From assembly GCA_030425705.1 (NCBI GenBank), contig JAUHZU010000003.1:186001-250000 (forward strand): a stretch of DNA of 64,000 nt, given 5' to 3'. The notes beneath the pieces are model-generated. The model was not told where the DNA came from, made no database searches, and worked only from the letters and a program-made list of their open reading frames with translations. The stretch is from Phycisphaerae bacterium. GTDB taxonomy: Bacteria > Planctomycetota > Phycisphaerae > Phycisphaerales > Phycisphaeraceae. Position 1 is the first letter of the stretch. Each line of letters begins with the position of its first letter. Shown piece by piece: positions 59,009 through 64,000 of this stretch. The translations under genes and the position numbers were made by a program.

Positions 59009-62000
59009 ACCCCGGTTTGTCGGATGTTGGCATGTTGCGAGTTGTTTCTCGGCGCGGACACCGCGCACCACTTCGACAAAGTGCTTCGCCTTGACGCCCA
59101 GAAAGTCGTGAACCTGGTGCCGGCAGCTGATGCCGCAGGCGACGAGGGTCTGTCCTTTCTTTTGCGCCTCACGCACGGCGGGGAACAGCCGGTCTTCGCC
59201 GATCTTCTCCGACAGGTCGTAGTGCTCGTAGCCGAACGAACCGGCCATCCCACAGCAGCCCGAGTCGACCTCGTTGCACGTGACGCCGTCGATGCTGCTG
59301 AGAATGGCGTGGAGGGACTTCGTGCCGAAGAGCGCCTTTTGATGGCAGTGGCCGTGCAGGAGGATGTCGTTGCTGACGCCTTCGACCAGCTCGAAGCCGG
59401 CAATGTCCCCGGCCGCGAATTGCTCGGCCAGAAACACGTCGATCATCTTCACGCGTGACGTTACGCGATCGCCGAGCTCCTTGTCGTCGATCAGGTCCGG
59501 CAGGTCGCCGACGAGCGCAGACGCGTCGCTGGGTTCGAGGCAGAGTAGCGGGGTGCTGTTGCCATCGCCGGCCGCATCGAGGTGCTTCAGCACCGTTTCG
59601 CCGTTGCGCTTCGCTTCGTGCACCAGGCCCTTGGAAAGACGTGGCCGCTGGGCGTCCCCGGTGTGGACGAGCCGGACCTTATATCCACAGCTTTCCAGCA
59701 GTTCCACCGCGGCGAGCCCGACGCCCGGTTCGAAGCAGTTCGACCAGGTATCGACGACCAGCCCGACCTCGCCGAGCGTCCCGTGTGTATCGGGTGCGAT
59801 GCGTTTCTTCATCGCGCGCATGAAGGTCTGCCGGGCGAACGCGGGCATCGGCCGTCGGCGGTCGATCCCAGCGACTTTTTCAAAGACCCACTTGTATGGC
59901 CCGAGCGTCTGCACGAAGTTCACCACTGGCGCTATCGGCCCCGCCAGCCAGTGCGCCTTGTCCGGCATCCGCCCGATCAGCTTCGCGCCCAGCGGTGTCC
60001 CCTGCTTGTCGTAGCGCATCTGCGTGACGTCCGCCTTGAGCCGGCTCATATCGACCGCGTTGGGGCACTCGGTCTTGCACGCCTTGCACGACAGGCACAG
60101 CGACAGGACTTCCCTGATCCGGTCGCTGGTCAGGTCGGCGTCGCCGAGTTGGCCCGACATCGCCATGCGCAGGGCGTTGGCCCGGCCGCGGGTCGTGTGT
60201 TCCTCGTCGCGGGTGGCCATGTACGACGGGCACATCGTCCCGCTGCCGACCTTCCGGCAGGCACCGACACCGTTGCATTGCTCGACGGCCAGGCGGAAAC
60301 CGTCCGTCTTGCTGGACCCGGGCAGCGCCTGGTCGCGGTAGTGGAAGCTGGAGGGGACCTCCGCGACGCGGTACGCGTCGCCGTAGCGGAGGTAGGCGGG
60401 GTCGACCATCGACGGCGGGTCGATGACCTTGCCCGGGTTCATGATGCCGGTGGGGTCGAAGAGCCGCTTGAGCTGTTTGAAGGCGTCGTAGAGCTTGGGC
60501 CCGAAGCATTCGGGGATAAACTCGCCCCGGACCATGCCGTCGCCATGTTCCCCGGCCACGACGCCGCCGTAGTGCGTGACCAACTCGAACGAACGCCTGG
60601 CGATGCGGTGCATCTTGGCGCGGTGCTCGGGCTCGTGCAGGTCCACCGCCGGGCGGAAGTGGATCACGCCGACCGAGGCGTGGGCGTACATCGAGGTATC
60701 GATCCCCTCGGCCGAGCACGCGTCGCGGAGCTGCTGGATGTACTCGGCCAGGACCTCGACGGGCACGCAGGCGTCTTCGACAAAGGCCTGGCCCTTTACG
60801 GGGCCGGGCACGTTGGAGATGAGCCCGAGCCCGAGCTTGCGGGTCTCCCAGACGTCGCGCTGGCCGTCCGCGTCGGCGCGGATCACGTGGGCCGAGCCGA
60901 TGCCGGCCGACCGCATGTCCTCGGCAAACCGTTCGCACTTGGCCAGCGCCGCGTCGCCGTCCTCCGCGAAGAACTCGCAGATCAGCACGGCGGCGGGGTC
61001 GCCCTCGATAAACGTCGCCATGTGCCGGGTCGCGGGGTTCACTTTTGCGGCGCGCAGCACCGAGCGGTCGAGCAACTCCACGGCCGAAGGCCCGTGCGCG
61101 TTGATCGCGGGCACGTGCCGCAGCGCATCGATGTCGTCCTCGAAATGCAAGACGCACAGCGCGGTCGCGGCGGGCAGGGGGGTGAGGCGGATCGTCGCCT
61201 CCAGCAGGAACGCGAGGGTCCCCTCGCTGCCCACGATGAGGTTGCTCAGGTTCCACGGCCGGTGCCCGGCGTTAATGGCCGCCCGCGGACCGATCGGGCC
61301 GGTGTATCCCGCGCCGTCGACAAACTCGTCGAGGTTGTAGCCCGAGACGCGACGCATCACCTTGGGGTAGCGTTCCGCGATCTCGCCGCGGTTTGCATCA
61401 ATCAGGTCGCGTACCCCGCGGTAGAGCTCGGCCTCGCGGCCGTCGCCGGCACACTTGGCGTCCCATGCTTCGGCGTCGTGGGCCTTGAGTTCGAGGACCG
61501 TGCCGTCGGTCAGCGCGACCCGGCAGGCGAGGGTGTGGTCGATGGTCTTGCCGTAGACGATGGACCGGGTGCCGGACGTGTTGTTGCCGATCATCCCGCC
61601 GACGGTCGCGCGGTTGCCGGTGGCGGGGTCGGGCGCGAAGTGCAGGCCATGCGGCTTGAGCTGCGCGTTGAGCCGGTCGCGGACGACGCCGGGCTGGACG
61701 CGGGCACACTGCTCGTGCGCGTTGACCTCGATCACCTGGTCCATGTACTTGGACACGTCGATGACCATCCCGGGGCCGAACGTCTGGCCGGAGAGGGACG
61801 TGCCCCCGCCCCGCGCGGTGATCGCCAGGCCGTGCCTGTACGCCAGCCCGATCGCGGCGACGCAGTCCCGCTCGTCCCGCGGGACGACGACGCAAGCGGG
61901 CATCGTCTGGTAGTGGCTGGCGTCGGCGGCGTGGATACCGCGCGTCGTGCGGTCGAACGACACCTCGCCCTGCAGCGTCTGACGCAGTTCTCGTTCCAGA

Positions 62001-62047
62001 GTGGCGGTATCGATGGGGTTGTCTTGTGGCGGCGCGGCGATCGACAT
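58985..62047 (-). CDS. FAD-linked oxidase / Fe-S dehydrogenase (YdiJ-like, D-2-hydroxyacid type)
   Basis: A 1020-residue fusion. The N-terminal FAD-binding domain (ARGGGTSLSGQTFGPGMVID, GNRATVGGMIGNNTSGTRSI VYGKT) and FAD-oxidase C domain span about 1-540. An Fe-S section follows with CNGVGACRKVGSGTMCPSYM and LSLCLSCKACKTECPNAVDM, then two CCG-type cysteine domains (LLESCGYKVRLVH; LHGHCHQKALFG, CCGMAGSFGYEHYDLS). This is the layout of YdiJ/D-2-hydroxyglutarate or D-lactate dehydrogenases that feed electrons to the chain. TAGAAT lies 7 nt before the ATG at 62047. ATG 62056 is the alternative. It overlaps the GH10-like gene by 24 bp, convergent. Confidence 0.88.
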   Translation of the reverse strand: MSIAAPPQDNPIDTATLERELRQTLQGEVSFDRTTRGIHAADASHYQTMPACVVVPRDERDCVAAIGLAYRHGLAITARGGGTSLSGQTFGPGMVIDVSKYMDQVIEVNAHEQCARVQPGVVRDRLNAQLKPHGLHFAPDPATGNRATVGGMIGNNTSGTRSIVYGKTIDHTLACRVALTDGTVLELKAHDAEAWDAKCAGDGREAELYRGVRDLIDANRGEIAERYPKVMRRVSGYNLDEFVDGAGYTGPIGPRAAINAGHRPWNLSNLIVGSEGTLAFLLEATIRLTPLPAATALCVLHFEDDIDALRHVPAINAHGPSAVELLDRSVLRAAKVNPATRHMATFIEGDPAAVLICEFFAEDGDAALAKCERFAEDMRSAGIGSAHVIRADADGQRDVWETRKLGLGLISNVPGPVKGQAFVEDACVPVEVLAEYIQQLRDACSAEGIDTSMYAHASVGVIHFRPAVDLHEPEHRAKMHRIARRSFELVTHYGGVVAGEHGDGMVRGEFIPECFGPKLYDAFKQLKRLFDPTGIMNPGKVIDPPSMVDPAYLRYGDAYRVAEVPSSFHYRDQALPGSSKTDGFRLAVEQCNGVGACRKVGSGTMCPSYMATRDEEHTTRGRANALRMAMSGQLGDADLTSDRIREVLSLCLSCKACKTECPNAVDMSRLKADVTQMRYDKQGTPLGAKLIGRMPDKAHWLAGPIAPVVNFVQTLGPYKWVFEKVAGIDRRRPMPAFARQTFMRAMKKRIAPDTHGTLGEVGLVVDTWSNCFEPGVGLAAVELLESCGYKVRLVHTGDAQRPRLSKGLVHEAKRNGETVLKHLDAAGDGNSTPLLCLEPSDASALVGDLPDLIDDKELGDRVTSRVKMIDVFLAEQFAAGDIAGFELVEGVSNDILLHGHCHQKALFGTKSLHAILSSIDGVTCNEVDSGCCGMAGSFGYEHYDLSEKIGEDRLFPAVREAQKKGQTLVACGISCRHQVHDFLGVKAKHFVEVVRGVRAEKQLATCQHPTNRGLLPRPRL

Positions 62048-62095
62048 CGGCGGCATTCTATCGCCCGTCGCGCAGCCAGCTTCGCAGGCGCGGGG

Positions 62096-62476
62096 TTACC
62101 GCCGGGTCTCAATGACGCGTTCGCGGTAGGTCGACTGGTTGTAGCGGTCGATGATCTCGCCGCGGTAGCTGTCCTGGCCGTCGCGTGTGCGCGAGAAGGA
62201 GATCTCGGAGACCTGGACCCGCTCGCCGTAGATCACGCTCGGCGTCAAGTCGTTGCGGCCGACGTACCACGGGTCGAACCCCTCGGCTCCGCCGGCCATC
62301 GCCAACGCGGCCTGGCGGTCCGCGTCCATCACCAACGACCGCGCCTGGCCGGCCGGCCGGTGTAGCAGCCCGTGGTACGGCTCGTCCCAGGCGTAGCCGG
62401 GCGTCGACTGGCAGCCGACCGACAGCAGGGACAGGACGAGCAGCACGGTCAGCGGGATGTAGCGTGAGATCAGCAT
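62096..62476 (-). CDS. Small outer-membrane-type lipoprotein
   Basis: A 126-residue lipoprotein. It has a signal peptide with lipobox (VLLVLSLLSVGCQS; Cys at about 22), then YAWDEPYHGLLHRPAGQARS, MDADRQAALAMAGGAEGFDP WYVGRNDLTP and a C-terminal charged region (RDGQDSYRGEIIDRYNQST). No known domain. It precedes the YdiJ-like gene on the same strand, with a 48-bp gap. Function unknown. Confidence 0.75.
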   Translation of the reverse strand: MLISRYIPLTVLLVLSLLSVGCQSTPGYAWDEPYHGLLHRPAGQARSLVMDADRQAALAMAGGAEGFDPWYVGRNDLTPSVIYGERVQVSEISFSRTRDGQDSYRGEIIDRYNQSTYRERVIETRR

Positions 62477-62693
62477 GGCAGACCCGGTGCGAGCCGCGTG
62501 CCGCCCGGTTGGCGGACCGGTGCGGAAACGGCTTCAACCCAAGTCTACGCCGGTTTTCGCCGATCACGAACCTTTTTTGCCGGATATCTGCAAGGCCGGG
62601 CACGGCAAGACCGCCACCGGATCGCCCGGGATGTTGCACGCACGCAACACCCCTGAATGATGCCGGCATCACCTAAACCGCCGGGCACCGATG

Positions 62694-63224
62694 CTACGCG
62701 TCGACGCCCATCGCCACGAACAGCCCGTTGACCACGGCCCCGATGCGGATGCTGTCGTGGATGGCCTCGGGCGTGACCCCTTCCTTGAGCAGGGCCTTGA
62801 GGTGGGCATCGACACACATCTCGCAGGCCGCGAGCCCGGCACAAGACATCGACATCAGTTCGAAGGTCGCCTTGTCGCTGGTGGGCTTGCTCGCCCGCAT
62901 CATCCGCAGCCGGGCGGGCATCTTCGCGAAGGGCGAGTCGGCGGGGATGACATGACGGAACCGGTAGTAGCGGGTGTTCATGCCCATGATGACGGCCGCG
63001 GCCCGGGCGTCGTCGATGAGGCCCGCCCCGACGCCGGCCTCCTCGCAGTCCTTCAGCAGGGCCTGCGCCAGGGCGGCCGCCCGCAGGAACCAGGCCGACG
63101 CGAGGGCCGTCCCCATCGCCTGGGCCGGGGTCATGTGCTCGGAGGCGAGGACGGTCTTGATGTTGGTGGCGATGTCGGCGGCGGCTTCAGGCAGGGCCTG
63201 GCACAGGGTGTCGAGGTGCTGCAT
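62694..63224 (-). CDS. AhpD-family alkylhydroperoxidase (carboxymuconolactone decarboxylase fold)
   Basis: A 176-residue all-helical protein with the AhpD-like redox site CEMCVDAH (CxxC followed by Asp-Ala-His) at about 135-142, preceded by FELMSMSCAGLAA and followed by LKALLKEGVTPEAIHDSIRI GAVVNG. The N-terminal part, ASAWFLRAAALAQALL and AAAVIMGMNTRYYRFRHVIP, is also AhpD-like, so two tandem half-domains may be present. Such proteins reduce peroxides with a lipoyl or thioredoxin partner. GGAG lies 10 nt upstream of the ATG. A partner ahpC is not visible. Confidence 0.88.
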   Translation of the reverse strand: MQHLDTLCQALPEAAADIATNIKTVLASEHMTPAQAMGTALASAWFLRAAALAQALLKDCEEAGVGAGLIDDARAAAVIMGMNTRYYRFRHVIPADSPFAKMPARLRMMRASKPTSDKATFELMSMSCAGLAACEMCVDAHLKALLKEGVTPEAIHDSIRIGAVVNGLFVAMGVDA

Positions 63225-63349
63225 CGTGGGGCTCCGGGAGGGGTGGCGGGCATCCGTGGGGGGATCAGCGTACCCGAATCGGACGGGTGGTTGGGCGTGG
63301 GGCGTCGACCTTGCCGCAGGTGTCTGCGGGGCGGTTGGGCCGGCCCGCC

Positions 63350-63378
63350 TTGACGCGGGGGGCCGGGGCGGCGACAAT
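63350..63378 (+). promoter_or_regulatory. Promoter of rpsD
   Basis: TTGACG (63350-63355), an exact 17-bp spacer and GACAAT (63373-63378). The start would be near 63385, giving a leader of about 104 nt that may hold an S4 autoregulatory structure. I could not define one. Confidence 0.6.
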
Positions 63379-63488
63379 GCTTGGCTCGACGCAGGGCCGG
63401 CGTGGCCCTGAACTTCTGGAACCCGCAGAGCCGCAGCCGCGGCCGAGCACACCACGAGGGCCCCGCCCAACCGCGGGGTACACACGAT

Positions 63489-64000
63489 ATGGCCAACTAC
63501 ACCGGCCCGAAGGTCAAGCTCTCCCGCCGCGTCGGCGTCCCCATCGCCGACATCCCCAAGCACACCGGCAAACGCCAGCTCAACCCCCCGGGCATGCACG
63601 GCTTCCGCGGCCGACGCCTCCGCGACTACGGCGTCCGCCTCAACGAGAAGCAGAAGCTCCGCTTCCACTACAACGTTATGGAACGCCAGTTCCGCCGTTA
63701 CGTCGCCGAGGCCGGCCGCAAGCCCGGCAACACCGGCACCGTTATCCTCCGCCTCCTCGAGCAGCGCCTGGACAACGTCATCCGCCGGCTCGGCTGGGCA
63801 CGCACGATCTGGCAGGCACGCCAGATGGTCGCCCACGGCCACATCAAGATCAACGGCAAGAAGGTCGACCGGCCGTCCTATCAGGTCAACATCGGCGACG
63901 AGGTCACCCTCAAGAAGACCAACGGCGAGAAGCTCGTCCGTGAGAACATGGAGTCGCTCCCCGGCCACGAGGTCCCCGGCTGGCTCGAGTACAACCCCTC
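63489..64000 (+). CDS. rpsD: 30S ribosomal protein S4 (3' end beyond window)
   Basis: S4 nucleates 16S rRNA assembly. The visible 170 residues start MANYTGPKVKLSRRVGVPIA and continue with HTGKRQLNPPGMHGFRGRRL RDYGVRL, YNVMERQFRRYVAEAG and the S4 RNA-binding domain LEQRLDNVIRRLGWARTIWQ ARQMVAHGHIKINGKKVDRP. The reading frame is still open at the window edge, so only the very C-terminus is missing. It begins with its own promoter, apart from the S13-S11-S4-RpoA gene order common in bacteria. Confidence 0.95.
   Translation, partial: MANYTGPKVKLSRRVGVPIADIPKHTGKRQLNPPGMHGFRGRRLRDYGVRLNEKQKLRFHYNVMERQFRRYVAEAGRKPGNTGTVILRLLEQRLDNVIRRLGWARTIWQARQMVAHGHIKINGKKVDRPSYQVNIGDEVTLKKTNGEKLVRENMESLPGHEVPGWLEYNP

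Noticed and set aside
59582-62365. 927-codon plus-strand open frame
   Set aside because: Antisense to the YdiJ-like dehydrogenase gene, with no domain and a biased composition.

Overview
The window is 64 kb of a high-GC (roughly two-thirds G+C) bacterial chromosome, almost fully coding, with about 60 protein genes in short operons on both strands and two tRNA genes. The mix points to a planctomycete, most likely class Phycisphaerae: McsA/McsB arginine kinase, a GldA/GldF/GldG-DUF4340 ABC operon, a 7TM-HD phosphodiesterase beside PhoH, a DUF1570 peptidase, a MoaD-like protein beside a BNR propeller, and a two-domain siroheme-decarboxylase-like protein. This placement is inference from gene content. 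It is core chromosome, with no prophage, CRISPR array, transposase or defence island seen.

Layout. 0-3 kb: end of an unknown gene, a folK-queE-queD operon and cysH. 3-6 kb: an L,D-transpeptidase and rarA. 5.8-8.7 kb: siroheme dehydrogenase, a HemX-like membrane protein and hemA. 8.9-12.7 kb: a secretin-like protein, a small membrane protein and rpsF-ssb-rplI without rpsR. 12.7-19.1 kb (minus strand): methyltransferase, SRPBCC protein, HD phosphodiesterase, phoH and a large secreted protein. 19.2-24.6 kb: a 41-aa membrane peptide, tRNA-Arg(UCG), pabB, and a ctaA-ctaB-ABC ATPase operon. 24.6-26.5 kb: cimA behind what looks like a leader-peptide attenuator. 26.5-32.7 kb: PilZ protein, tRNA-Arg(ACG), larE, mcsA-mcsB, a compositionally odd ORF and mutY. 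32.8-39.9 kb: purF and the Gld-type ABC operon. 39.9-50 kb: MoaD-like/BNR pair, two YkgJ-type cysteine-cluster proteins, gph, flavin reductase, siroheme-decarboxylase-like protein, zinc-ribbon protein, truA, a glycosyltransferase with a BshB1-like deacetylase, and a DUF1570 peptidase. 50-57.7 kb: PP2C phosphatase, DUF192 protein, gluQ, purN, tsaD, S41 protease and radA. 57.7-64 kb: a degenerate GH10-like protein, a 1020-residue FAD/Fe-S dehydrogenase, a lipoprotein, an AhpD-like protein and rpsD (cut by the window end).

Connections. Three queuosine genes (queD, queE, gluQ) lie here. Tetrapyrrole genes recur (siroheme dehydrogenase, hemA, HemX-like, siroheme-decarboxylase-like, ctaA, ctaB). 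tRNA modification and decoding are well represented (truA, tsaD, gluQ, que genes, two tRNA-Arg).

Two results stand out. First, the cimA leader encodes an 18-residue peptide with isoleucine and leucine codons, an alternative hairpin that overlaps those codons, and an intrinsic terminator. Second, at least fourteen starts have a TANNNT-like -10 hexamer only 6 or 7 nt upstream and no Shine-Dalgarno, which predicts many leaderless transcripts. Two dispersed palindromic repeat families were also found.
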